Assembly: GCF_000468095.1 (NCBI RefSeq)
Contig: NZ_ASZC01000005.1
Coordinates: forward strand, 1-64,000
Direction: 5' to 3'
Source: Pantoea sp. AS-PWVM4
GTDB lineage: Bacteria; Pseudomonadota; Gammaproteobacteria; Enterobacterales; Enterobacteriaceae
Length of the DNA: 64,000 nt
Position numbers and translations under genes: made by a program. Below, one piece after another: positions 8,722-16,949 of the stretch; within the stretch, counting starts at the first letter, position 1, and every line of letters starts with the position of its first letter. A model generated the notes under the pieces. It worked only from the letters and a program-made list of their open reading frames with translations, was not told the origin of the DNA and did no database searches.

Positions 8722-8782
8722 TGCGCGATAAATCGCGCCGCTACAGCACGGAACATTGTGTAGCGGCGCGATTTATCGCGCA
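8722..8782. repeat. paired inverted REP-type element
   Basis: GATAAATCGCGCCGCTAC (8727-8744) and its reverse complement (8761 onward) face each other across 16 bases, giving a large potential hairpin exactly between the convergent uxuA-like and hcxA genes. Confidence 0.85.
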
Positions 8783-8789
8783 GTTTTGT

Positions 8790-9875
8790 TTAAACGCCCA
8801 GCGCCTCTACCTGCTCAATCGCTGCCCACAGCGTTGCAGGCGTCAACGTAACCGGCAAATAATGAATCGATTCTACCGGACGCAGCGTGTGCTGAATAAC
8901 ACGATCGACCTGATCGCGCTGGCGGATATCCACGTCCAACTGCGCCAGCGTGGTGGGTAAATCGAAGCGTTTATAGGCGGCAATCAGTTGCCGGGTGATG
9001 TCGTGTTGCCCCAGTAACGCGCTCTGCACCAGAATCCCATACGCGACTTTCGTGCCGTGCAGGAACGCTGCCGTTTGCGGCAGGGTTGTTAAGCCGTTAT
9101 GCACCGCATGCGCCGCCGCAATCCGTGTATAGCGCTCACCAAGTCCCCCGACCATGCCGCCCCCGGCGACAATCGCGTCCACCACATCGCGGAACGCCAG
9201 CGTCAGTTGCTGCGCACGCTGGTCGCTGAGCGCGGCGGCGCTTTTTTCCAGCAATACATCACGCAGCGTCTGCGCCACATCCAGCCCGAGCCGTACCGTC
9301 AGCGGCAGGGTTTCAGGCTGCGGTGCCAGTACCACCGCTTCATACCACTTCGCCAGCGTATCGCCAATGCCCGCCTGCAAATAACGCGCTGGTGCCTGCA
9401 AGATGATCTCCGGTTCCAGCAACAACAGATGGTTGGCGTGGGGAAAGATTTCAAAATGCAGCGCTTCGCCTGCCTCGTTATACCAGACGGAAAGCGGCGT
9501 CCAGGCTGCGCAGGTGGCGGCGATGGTCGGGATAGTAACCACCGGCAAGCTCAGCCGATGCGCCAGCGCTTTGGCGGTATCCAGTACCGTACCGCCGCCG
9601 ACGCCAATCACCACCTGACGATCGTTGCCTGCCCGTTGCGCCAACCGCGTGACCTCATGCGCGCTGCAATGGCCGCCAAAGATATCAACAATCGCCCCTG
9701 GCAACGTCAACGGCTCCAGCCAGTGCCGTGCCGCTGCCAGTGCCTGGCGCCCACCCACCCAGATGGCATGGCGCAGCTGATCTTCGCTGTAGTAATCACG
9801 TAGTCGGGCAATGGCACCGGGATGTGAGTAGTAGTTGGCCGGGCCGGGTACGACCTGAATCGGATGTTCGCTCAT
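8790..9875 (-). CDS. hcxA: hydroxycarboxylate dehydrogenase A (YbdH family)
   Basis: 361 residues, matching E. coli HcxA/YbdH (362) in length and pattern, a member of the iron-containing alcohol dehydrogenase/GldA fold. The NAD(P)-binding segment GVGGGTVLDTAK is near residue 92; the C-terminal all-helical domain carries metal-ligand candidates in GIGDTLAKW, HAVHNGL and LHGTKVAYG. The E. coli enzyme reduces 2-oxoacids such as 2-oxoglutarate and 2-oxobutyrate to 2-hydroxyacids. It is cytoplasmic and monocistronic, convergent with uxuA. GldA-like glycerol dehydrogenase activity is the main alternative reading. Confidence 0.85.
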   Translation of the reverse strand: MSEHPIQVVPGPANYYSHPGAIARLRDYYSEDQLRHAIWVGGRQALAAARHWLEPLTLPGAIVDIFGGHCSAHEVTRLAQRAGNDRQVVIGVGGGTVLDTAKALAHRLSLPVVTIPTIAATCAAWTPLSVWYNEAGEALHFEIFPHANHLLLLEPEIILQAPARYLQAGIGDTLAKWYEAVVLAPQPETLPLTVRLGLDVAQTLRDVLLEKSAAALSDQRAQQLTLAFRDVVDAIVAGGGMVGGLGERYTRIAAAHAVHNGLTTLPQTAAFLHGTKVAYGILVQSALLGQHDITRQLIAAYKRFDLPTTLAQLDVDIRQRDQVDRVIQHTLRPVESIHYLPVTLTPATLWAAIEQVEALGV

Positions 9876-10079
9876 AATGGGGTTTCCCTGAAAAAGAAAC
9901 CGTTATCGTCAGCCTCCGCTGCCTGCAAAGCTAATGATTTATCTGGCATTACTTATGCCTTTTCCTTGATTGCCAACCTTACGCGGAGGATGAAAAATCC
10001 GCACAGATCGCCCGCTTACCACAATAAAAATCGGCGGCGCGCCACCTGCTTATCATTCATCACCATTCGGGGAAATTGC

Positions 10080-11144
10080 ATGAAATCATTGGCCGTTACG
10101 TTGTTATCGCTGAGCCTGATCAGCAGCTTTGCCAGTGCCGCACAAACGTTGGCACCGCTGCCTGCGGCGTTGGCAAATCATCAGGGACCGATTCGGGTGG
10201 CAGTGATCCGCAATCTGGGTTCCGACGATAACACCACCCAGTTTGTCGCCGGAGCCATCCAGCAGGGTAAACAGTTGGGCTTTAAAGTCAGTACCTTCCT
10301 GAGTCAGGGCGACGATGCGCGTTTTCAGGACTTTGTGAATCAGGCGATCAGCCAGAAATATGACGGCATCATCCTGTCACAGGGACGCGCGCCCTACTCC
10401 ACCGAGTTGGTGAAACGTATTCATGACAGCGGCATTGCGCTGTCCGTTTTTGATACATCGGTGGATAACACGCCGCCGGGCGTTACGGTGACGCAGCAGG
10501 ATGACGCGTCACTGACACAACTGTCGCTGCAACCGTTAATCAAAGACTTCAACGGCAAAGCCAACATCATCAAATTGTGGGTGGCGGGCTTCCCGCCGAT
10601 GGAGCGCCGCCAGGCCGCCTGGGCGGAGATCAAGAAAGCCAATCCCGGCATTCATGAACTGGAGTCCGTAGGCGCGGTTTCTGCCGATGTGCAGGGCGAT
10701 ACCGCCAACAAAGTCGGTGCGCTGCTGGCGAAATACCCGAAAGGGAAAATCGATGCCATCTGGGGTACCTGGGATGCCTTCAGCCAGGGTGCCTATAAAG
10801 CCTTGCAGGAGAATGGACGCACTGAAATCAAACTCTACAGCATCGATATCTCCAACGGTGATTTGCAGTTGATGCGCGAAAAAAACAGCCCGTGGAAGGT
10901 CAGCGTGGCAGTCGATCCCCGGCTGATTGGTGCCATCAATATGCGCCTGATTGCGTATAAACTGGCGGGTGAAGCCACTCCGGCCAGTTATGACTTTAAA
11001 GCTTCGGCTATCCCACAATCATTGGTCACCGGCCAACCCGGCGCGGCCAACGTGGCAGCTTTGCAAAAAGTGATCCCCGGCTGGGGCCAGAGTAACGATT
11101 TTGTCGCGCCGTGGTTTGCCACCCTGGCCACCAAAGCGCAATGA
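10080..11144 (+). CDS. periplasmic sugar-binding protein, ABC/chemotaxis type
   Basis: 354 residues from ATG 10080; a longer frame from 9864 reads through non-coding sequence. A clear signal peptide (MKSLAVTLLSLSLISSFASA, cut before AQT) leads into a type-1 periplasmic-binding fold of the RbsB/Peripla_BP_4 kind (about 38-330), with typical segments DGIILSQG and IDAIWGTWDAFSQGAYKAL. It should bind a sugar or sugar-like ligand in the periplasm. No permease or ATPase gene lies nearby. Instead the stop codon is 8 bp from the start of the LVIVD-repeat gene, indicating co-transcription. It may serve a distant transporter, a chemoreceptor or a sensor kinase. Confidence 0.88.
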   Translation: MKSLAVTLLSLSLISSFASAAQTLAPLPAALANHQGPIRVAVIRNLGSDDNTTQFVAGAIQQGKQLGFKVSTFLSQGDDARFQDFVNQAISQKYDGIILSQGRAPYSTELVKRIHDSGIALSVFDTSVDNTPPGVTVTQQDDASLTQLSLQPLIKDFNGKANIIKLWVAGFPPMERRQAAWAEIKKANPGIHELESVGAVSADVQGDTANKVGALLAKYPKGKIDAIWGTWDAFSQGAYKALQENGRTEIKLYSIDISNGDLQLMREKNSPWKVSVAVDPRLIGAINMRLIAYKLAGEATPASYDFKASAIPQSLVTGQPGAANVAALQKVIPGWGQSNDFVAPWFATLATKAQ

Positions 11145-11152
11145 GGTCAGCC

Positions 11153-12397
11153 ATGACAACCTCACTCCCCACCCCGGAATACAGCCGCAATATGCGGCTG
11201 ATTGGGCACAGCGATCAGGGCGGACGCCCGGATGGCGTGCAGGTGATGGTGCATCGCGGTTTTGCTTACGTCGGCCATATGGTGTCACAAGGCTTTAGCG
11301 TGATTGACGTGCGCGATGCGCGCCAACCCAAAACCGTCAACTATGTCGCCGCGCCACCCGGTACCTGGAATGTGCATTTGCAGGCCCATGACGACCTGTT
11401 GCTGGTGATCAACGCGCGTGATCTGTTTGCTGATGTGCGTTTCGCGGATGAAAAGGTCTACTACACCCGCGCGGTTGGCCAGACCACGGCGGATATTCAG
11501 GAAACAAGCTGGCAATCCGGGCTGCGCATTTTTGATATCTCCTCACCGGCGCAGCCGCGTGAAATCGCCTTTCTCGCGCTCGATGGCATTGGCATCCATC
11601 GTATCTGGTATGTTGGCGGGCGCTGGGCCTATGTATCTGCGTTGATTGCGGGTTTCAGCGATTATATTTTGCTGACCATTGATTTAGCCGATCCGCAACG
11701 CCCTGCCGTCGCCGGACGCTGGTGGCTGCCGGGCATGCATACCGCTGGCGGTGAAACGCCTGACTGGCCGGAAGGGAAACGTTATGCATTGCACCACGCG
11801 ATTATCAGCGGCGATACCGCTTATGGATGCTGGCGCGATGGCGGGTTGACGCTGCTGGATGTCAGCGATCGCAGCGCGCCGCAACTCATCAGCCATCGCA
11901 ACTGGAGCCCTCCCTTTGGCGGCGGCACTCATACCGCGCTGCCGTTACCGGCGCGCGATCTGTTGGTGGTGCTGGATGAAGCGGTGCTGGATAACCAACA
12001 AGATGGCGAGAAGCTGATTTGGTTGTTTGATATCCGCGAACCGGCCAACCCGGTGAGCATCGCCACCTTCCCGCAACCTGATGAACGCGATTATGTGGCA
12101 AAAGGGGCGCATTTTGGCCCGCATAATTTGCATGAGAATCGACCCGGCAGCTTTGTTAGTGACACGCTGATTTTCGCCACTTACCAGAATGCTGGCGTGC
12201 GCGCATACGACATCTCCAATCCGTATCAACCCAAAGAAACGGGCGCGCTGGTGCCCGCAGCACCTGCACGCATGATGGACACCCGGCCCGATCGCCCGCG
12301 GGTGATTCAGAGTTGTGATGTGTTTGTCGATGCGCAGGGGATAATTTACAGCACCGATTACAACGGTGGGTTATCGATTATTGAGTATCTGGGGTAG
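11153..12397 (+). CDS. LVIVD-repeat beta-propeller-like protein
   Basis: 414 residues from ATG 11153, preferred for the GAGGT site at 11143; an in-frame ATG at 11141 overlaps the upstream stop (ATGA) and could allow coupled translation. It contains repeated LVIVD-type blades, e.g. GFSVIDVRDARQPK, LRIFDISSPAQPRE, LTLLDVSDRSAPQL, LIWLFDIREPANPV and VRAYDISNPYQPKE, ending LSIIEYLG. These suggest a five- to seven-bladed propeller. No signal peptide or membrane segment is evident, so the location is uncertain. The biochemical function of the family is unknown. The tight link to a sugar-binding protein suggests work on the same ligand, for example as a lactonase or binding partner, which is inference. 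Confidence 0.82.
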   Translation: MTTSLPTPEYSRNMRLIGHSDQGGRPDGVQVMVHRGFAYVGHMVSQGFSVIDVRDARQPKTVNYVAAPPGTWNVHLQAHDDLLLVINARDLFADVRFADEKVYYTRAVGQTTADIQETSWQSGLRIFDISSPAQPREIAFLALDGIGIHRIWYVGGRWAYVSALIAGFSDYILLTIDLADPQRPAVAGRWWLPGMHTAGGETPDWPEGKRYALHHAIISGDTAYGCWRDGGLTLLDVSDRSAPQLISHRNWSPPFGGGTHTALPLPARDLLVVLDEAVLDNQQDGEKLIWLFDIREPANPVSIATFPQPDERDYVAKGAHFGPHNLHENRPGSFVSDTLIFATYQNAGVRAYDISNPYQPKETGALVPAAPARMMDTRPDRPRVIQSCDVFVDAQGIIYSTDYNGGLSIIEYLG

Positions 12398-12408
12398 CCA
12401 ACTTTTCT

Positions 12409-12470
12409 GCGCGATAAATCGCGCCGCTAAGGAATGTTCGATAGTTTGTAGCGGCACGATTTATCGCGCG
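12409..12470. repeat. paired inverted REP-type element
   Basis: Two inverted copies (12409-12429 and 12449-12470, the second with one change, GCGGCACGATTTATCGCGCG) lie between the convergent LVIVD and yfiB genes and form a potential hairpin of about 62 nt. Confidence 0.85.
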
Positions 12471-12480
12471 ACAGAGAGGG

Positions 12481-12954
12481 CTATGGTGCGGTAATCACCA
12501 CCGCCACACGCCGGTTCTGCGCACGTCCCTGGGCGTTGTTATTGCTGGTTACCGGATATTTCTTTCCTAATCCGCGGGTTTCAATGTTGCTGCGCGGCAG
12601 CGACGCCCCCTCAGCCCATTGCGTTGCCACCGCGTTGGCGCGCTTCAGTGACAGCTGTTCGTTGTAACTGTCGGTGCCGTAATTGTCGGTGTGACCATCA
12701 ATACGCAAATGCTCAATACCGGTCGCGGCCAGGTTGGTCGCCATACGGTTAATGGTAGTTTTACTTTCTGGCGTCAGCTCTGACTCATTAATCCCGAACA
12801 GAATTTTGTCAGACATCCCCAGCCCCCAGCCTTCGGCATTCGGGCTGAATCCCTCCTGACGCATAGCCGCAATTTGCTCGTCCGTGAAGGTTCTTTTTGA
12901 CTGACATCCGGCGCAAGCAATGATGCACAAGAGAAGGAACGCTTTAATTTTCAT
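12481..12954 (-). CDS. yfiB: YfiB, OmpA-like outer-membrane lipoprotein
   Basis: 157 residues. A lipoprotein signal (LLLCIIACAGC, lipidated Cys about 17) is followed by a linker and a C-terminal OmpA peptidoglycan-binding domain (about 50-155) with the hallmark DGHTDNYG, LS..RA and NRRV motifs. In the YfiBNR system YfiB sits in the outer membrane, grips peptidoglycan, and sequesters YfiR, so relieving inhibition of the cyclase YfiN/DgcN. The start overlaps the dgcN stop by 4 bp (ATGA), so it is the last gene of yfiR-dgcN-yfiB, followed by a paired REP element. Confidence 0.93.
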   Translation of the reverse strand: MKIKAFLLLCIIACAGCQSKRTFTDEQIAAMRQEGFSPNAEGWGLGMSDKILFGINESELTPESKTTINRMATNLAATGIEHLRIDGHTDNYGTDSYNEQLSLKRANAVATQWAEGASLPRSNIETRGLGKKYPVTSNNNAQGRAQNRRVAVVITAP

Positions 12955-14165
12955 CCTGATACCTTTGTAATCCCTTTATTTTTGTACATGTGCATATCTG
13001 CACGTTCAAGAATCGAGGTCACAGAATCACCGTGTTGCGACCAGGCATAACCAATCGTCACGGACGTGGTGATATTGACGCCTGCCGAAATGGCGATCTT
13101 TTGCGTGATACTCGTTTCAATCCTGCTGGTGAGCTGCTGCAACTCCTCTTCACTGGTCATACTGGTGATCAAAATAGCAAACTCATCGCCTCCCAGACGC
13201 GCCACCAGGTCACTCTTCGTCACCAGGCCAGAGAGTCGGGAAGCGATGCTTTGCAGCACTTCATCGCCTGCGGCATGGCCCCAGGTGTCGTTAATGCTTT
13301 TGAAACGATCACCATCCAGAAACAACAGCACGAAATTTTCCTGCGCCAGTTGCTGATCCAGCAGTTGATTCAGTTTGCTGATAAATGCCGTCCGGTTTGC
13401 CAGCCCGGTCAATGGATCTTTCAGCGCTTTAGCCGCCAGTGACTTATTATCCCGCAGCAATGAAGCTTTCAGGGTTTGCATCTCTGCCAGCAACGAGTTG
13501 AGGTCCTCGGAGAACACCTGAAACTCTTTGGTGGAACTGCCAGAAATACGTGGGGAAAAATCCCCGGAACGGATGACATAATGAATGGTGCTGGTGATAT
13601 TTCTGAAGGAGGCAAGAATGCCACGATGCAAAAGCTCACTGACCAGAAACGAAACAATAAAAACGAAAATCATGCTACAGGACAGAATAATGACTGAGTA
13701 TTCAATGAAATCAGCCACATTGGTTACGGTCCCTGACAGCGTCAGCGTCCCCACCACAGCATCTTCATGGGTTACATTCACCGTTAAAGGTTCGGCATAG
13801 ATCCATTGGCGCAGCAGACGCTGAAACCGGCTATCGTCATTGGTCGTATCCTGCCAGTCCACTAACACCGTTTGTTCCGACGAGACCAGTTTTGCCGCAG
13901 AGAACATCCCCTGCGAACCCAGCAGTACCACTTTTTTCTTCGCGTCATAGCTGTCTTCAAATACGGTGGCCGCAGTCAGGCTGGTACTTAACGTATTCGC
14001 GATAAGTTCGAGATTTCTTTTCTCATAACTTTTAATAAACAACATGGAGGTGGAAAAAAGTAATAACCAGCACAGCAGTAAAATAACCGCAGCATTGATG
14101 GTACTGATTTTGCGTAACTTATTCCGTATAGATGATTTTTCTGTTTTTATATCTTCGAATTTCAT
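12951..14165 (-). CDS. dgcN: YfiN/DgcN membrane diguanylate cyclase
   Basis: 404 residues. Order: TM1 about 22-45, a periplasmic CHASE8-like sensor (about 46-152), TM2 about 155-177, a HAMP segment (about 178-232), and a GGDEF domain with intact signature at 325-329 preceded by LFLDGDRFKSINDTWGH. It makes c-di-GMP when its periplasmic domain is released by YfiR, linking envelope state to biofilm and motility. The residues before the signature (TKSD) do not form a canonical RxxD inhibitory site. Its start lies 1 bp after the yfiR stop and its end overlaps yfiB, so translation of the three genes is probably coupled. Confidence 0.95.
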   Translation of the reverse strand: MKFEDIKTEKSSIRNKLRKISTINAAVILLLCWLLLFSTSMLFIKSYEKRNLELIANTLSTSLTAATVFEDSYDAKKKVVLLGSQGMFSAAKLVSSEQTVLVDWQDTTNDDSRFQRLLRQWIYAEPLTVNVTHEDAVVGTLTLSGTVTNVADFIEYSVIILSCSMIFVFIVSFLVSELLHRGILASFRNITSTIHYVIRSGDFSPRISGSSTKEFQVFSEDLNSLLAEMQTLKASLLRDNKSLAAKALKDPLTGLANRTAFISKLNQLLDQQLAQENFVLLFLDGDRFKSINDTWGHAAGDEVLQSIASRLSGLVTKSDLVARLGGDEFAILITSMTSEEELQQLTSRIETSITQKIAISAGVNITTSVTIGYAWSQHGDSVTSILERADMHMYKNKGITKVSG

Positions 14166-14166
14166 C

Positions 14167-14736
14167 TTACTGACTTCCTTTGCGAGACAGTAACAACACT
14201 TCTGAATTTACTTTCACACCGCTCCGGGCCAGTGAATCGAGATTGACAGAAAACACCGTTTTATCCTGATGGAAAATAAGGCAAAAAGCCGCGCCAATGG
14301 TACATTCCGGGTTATTTTCAGCAATCGCCAGAACGGGTCTGCTGCTGATTTGCTCCAGCAACTGTGCCTGCTGCTGCGGGGACTGATCGCCAAAATACAC
14401 GGCATCACACTGCGCGGTTAACAGATCATTCTCGCTGACGAGATAACTCACCGTATAGCCATTGCCTGTCTGGGTTGACGGCAAAGAGAGATGCTGTGAA
14501 GAAGGCAGCACACAGAGTTTCGGCAGACGTTCCAGACCCGGCCAATGCGTAAAGCTGATAATCCCGCTGACAATGCGATTCGCAGCGTCGTCTTGTGCAG
14601 CGACGGCACGCGAGGGCATTAAAATAAACAGGAAGATACAAGGGAGAGAGATAATGAACATCCTGGTCAGGGTAATAACCGACATAAAGGAATGCATTCC
14701 ACTCGGGATGCGGAGTTTTTCTGATTTTATTGGCAT
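14167..14736 (-). CDS. yfiR: YfiR periplasmic repressor of DgcN
   Basis: 189 residues from ATG 14736, which has an AGGGA ribosome site; internal Met codons at 14697 and 14685 are possible starts. A hydrophobic signal segment (about 20-46, FIISLPCIFLFILMPSRAVAA) precedes a YfiR-like periplasmic domain with NRIVSGIISFTHWPG, four Cys in the mature part (about residues 70-146) and a C-terminal VKVNSEVLLL. In the family YfiR binds the periplasmic domain of YfiN to hold it inactive and is itself redox-sensitive through disulfides. It is the first gene of the operon. Confidence 0.9.
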   Translation of the reverse strand: MPIKSEKLRIPSGMHSFMSVITLTRMFIISLPCIFLFILMPSRAVAAQDDAANRIVSGIISFTHWPGLERLPKLCVLPSSQHLSLPSTQTGNGYTVSYLVSENDLLTAQCDAVYFGDQSPQQQAQLLEQISSRPVLAIAENNPECTIGAAFCLIFHQDKTVFSVNLDSLARSGVKVNSEVLLLSRKGSQ

Positions 14737-15031
14737 ACATCCATCCCTGAAGGTTATGGGTAAAATTTTACCATCGTCGTCGAAATATGAATAGATCCCG
14801 GCATTACCCTAAGAGAAATAACGCAGAACTGGGGCAAATTGTACCGGGTATTGTGGCGAAGGTTTGATAATTATTGGTCCTGACAGCAAACAAAAACATG
14901 ATGATTAAATGGATCTATTAATAAAATTAATAGATATATTTTTCATGTAGTTAATAATAAAAAACAGATCCATTTTTAAATTGATAAATGCCGGGAAGTA
15001 CAGTTTATCGGATTTTTCTGCCTCACCAACG
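14737..15031. other. AT-rich intergenic region upstream of yfiR
   Basis: No gene is seen. It holds the widely spaced inverted repeat AAATGGATCT (14907-14916) / AGATCCATTT (14966-14975), with a shorter palindrome ATTAATAAAATTAAT between. These may mark the ends of a lost element or a regulatory region; nothing decides between these. Confidence 0.3.
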
Positions 15032-15063
15032 AAAACCGCCAGTCACAAGTGACTGGCGGTTTT
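15032..15063 (-). terminator. bidirectional-type rho-independent terminator
   Basis: A perfect stem CCGCCAGTCA/TGACTGGCGG is flanked by A4 and T4, so it can act on both strands. On the minus strand it starts 5 bp after the stop of the proline dehydrogenase remnant and is best explained as that gene's surviving terminator. Confidence 0.85.
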
Positions 15064-15067
15064 GTCG

Positions 15068-15253
15068 TTAGCGCTTAATCAATGCTCGCAGTATGTAACC
15101 GCCGATGCGCGGATTCTCCTGCAAACGTCGGGTGCTGTAACCATACCAGTCGGCACCATAGGGCACATACACCCGCACAGCAAAACCGATGGCACGCACT
15201 CTGTCACGCAGGAGTTCACACCCCCAGTAGCATTCACAGTGCAATGTTTCCTG
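15068..15253 (-). pseudogene. C-terminal remnant of a proline dehydrogenase
   Basis: On the minus strand 61 codons are open to a TAA at 15068-15070. The last about 48 residues match the C-terminal end of single-domain proline dehydrogenases: RDRVRAIGFAVRVYVPYG, then DWYGYSTRRLQENP, compared with the family's VRVYVPYGxxWYPYFMRRLAERP. Upstream the frame is closed by TGA at 15254-15256 and no further homology is visible, so the start, the catalytic barrel and all but the tail have gone. A terminator immediately downstream is retained. The gene appears to have been deleted from its 5' side, with AT-rich sequence and adiC now beyond the break. Confidence 0.7.
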
Positions 15254-15600
15254 TCAGGTCATTGGAACAAAGAAGGCTGGCAGATTGCGCGAATTTGCTG
15301 TGTTCTGTCAACCCGGCTGATTGCCCTGATTGTTATAGGGGGATAAATTTAATTGGTTACTAATTTAAACGTTATTTAACAGATATCACCAATGAAAAAA
15401 AACCTTATTTTATTTTCTGATATGTCAGTTTGAAAATTTAAAAACCCCTATAAAACAACACAAAGGATAAATTTAAACGAAGCGACGATAAAAATTACCC
15501 ACTTCCACTTGTGCAAAACAAATAATTATCAACTATAGATATGATTCACTAAAAAAATTCCCCGCTGTTTATACCCTAAATAACACGACATGGAGGGTGT
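15254..15600. promoter_or_regulatory. AT-rich region upstream of adiC
   Basis: About 350 bp without a supportable gene. The part from 15340 onward is markedly AT-rich with many A/T runs, as expected for an H-NS-silenced, acid-induced promoter. A GGAGG ribosome site sits just before the adiC ATG. No regulator motif could be assigned. Confidence 0.35.
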
Positions 15601-16935
15601 ATGGCTACGCCTGAAAGTAAGAAAGTTGGATTAGTGCCTGTGACATTAATGGTGGCTGGCAATATCATGGGTTCCGGCGTTTTTCTGTTGCCCGCCAGCC
15701 TTGCCAACACCGGTGGCATCGCCATTTACGGCTGGCTGGTGACCATTATTGGCGCGCTGTCATTATCGATTGTCTATGCCAAAATGTCCTCGCTCGATCC
15801 CAGCCCTGGTGGCTCTTATGCTTATGCCCGACGCGCTTTTGGTCCATTTTTAGGCTACCAGACCAACCTGCTTTATTGGCTGGCCTGTTGGATTGGTAAT
15901 ATTGCGATGGTGGTGATAGGTGTCGGATATTTAAGTTATTTCATCCCGGCATTAAAAAACCCACTGGTACTGACCTTTACCTGTATTGCGGTTCTGTGGT
16001 TGTTCGTGATTTTAAATATTGTTGGCCCACGGATGATTACTAAAGTGCAAGCCATTGCCACCGTGTTGGCATTATTTCCTATTTTGGCCGTCGCCATCTT
16101 TGGCTGGTTTTGGTTTAGCGGTGCCACTTATATGAGCGCGTGGAATGTCAGCGGACAGGGTACGTTTGGTGCCATCCAAAGTACCTTAAGCGTGACGCTC
16201 TGGTCATTTATTGGCGTCGAAAGTGCCTCAGTGGCAGCCGCCGTGGTGGAGAATCCCAAACGTAACGTACCGATAGCCACCCTTGGCGGAGTGCTGATTG
16301 CGGCAGTGTGCTATGTCCTTTCCACCACAGCGATTATGGGCATGATACCCAATGCTGACTTGCGCGTGTCCGACTCGCCCTTTGGCGATGCGGCACGCAT
16401 GGCACTGGGGAATACCGCGGGTGCACTGGTGACCTTCTGTGCCGCCGCAGGTTGTCTGGGATCGTTAGGTGGCTGGACCCTGCTAGCCAGCCAGACCGCG
16501 CAGGCCGCCGCCAATGATGGTCTCTTCCCGCCGATATTCAGAAAAACCAATAAACAGGGCGTACCGGTCGCCGGGCTGGTGATTCTCGGCATTCTGATGA
16601 CGATATTTCAGCTGACCACCATTTCCCCCAATGCCACCGCCCAGTTCGCCCTGGTTTCTTCCGTATCGGTGATTTTTACCCTTGTCCCTTATCTCTACAC
16701 CTGCGCCGCCCTGCTGCTGGTGGGACATGGTCATTTGGGTAATCAACGTCCTGCCTATGCTGGCATCACCCTGCTCGCGTTCCTGTATTGCATCTGGGCA
16801 GTGGTGGGTTCTGGTGCCCAGGAAGTCATGTGGTCCTTTGTCGCCCTGATGGTGATCACCGCGATGTATACCATCAACTACAACCGCCGCCATAAAAACC
16901 CCTATCCCCTTGATGCCCAGCCGCAGAACGACTAA
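15601..16935 (+). CDS. adiC: arginine/agmatine antiporter AdiC
   Basis: 444 residues against 445 in E. coli AdiC, and closely similar along its whole length. It is an APC-superfamily protein with 12 transmembrane helices. The substrate-site segment [13 protein letters not shown] is near residue 20, and [21 protein letters not shown] and [13 protein letters not shown] are also present. It exchanges external arginine for internal agmatine, exporting one proton equivalent per cycle during extreme acid stress. It is followed after 14 bp by the arginine decarboxylase gene, so transporter and enzyme form an operon. PotE or CadB is excluded by this level of match. Confidence 0.96.
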   Translation: MATPESKKVGLVPVTLMVAGNIMGSGVFLLPASLANTGGIAIYGWLVTIIGALSLSIVYAKMSSLDPSPGGSYAYARRAFGPFLGYQTNLLYWLACWIGNIAMVVIGVGYLSYFIPALKNPLVLTFTCIAVLWLFVILNIVGPRMITKVQAIATVLALFPILAVAIFGWFWFSGATYMSAWNVSGQGTFGAIQSTLSVTLWSFIGVESASVAAAVVENPKRNVPIATLGGVLIAAVCYVLSTTAIMGMIPNADLRVSDSPFGDAARMALGNTAGALVTFCAAAGCLGSLGGWTLLASQTAQAAANDGLFPPIFRKTNKQGVPVAGLVILGILMTIFQLTTISPNATAQFALVSSVSVIFTLVPYLYTCAALLLVGHGHLGNQRPAYAGITLLAFLYCIWAVVGSGAQEVMWSFVALMVITAMYTINYNRRHKNPYPLDAQPQND

Positions 16936-16949
16936 ACAAGGAGTCAACG

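Noticed and set aside
9864..10079. 72-codon N-terminal extension of the sugar-binding protein
   Set aside because: It overlaps the divergent promoter region and would bury a textbook signal peptide that begins at 10080.
15062..15363. Two plus-strand reading frames of about 94 codons after the terminator at 15032
   Set aside because: The minus strand of the same DNA encodes the recognisable proline dehydrogenase tail; the plus-strand peptides resemble nothing and have no credible start signal.
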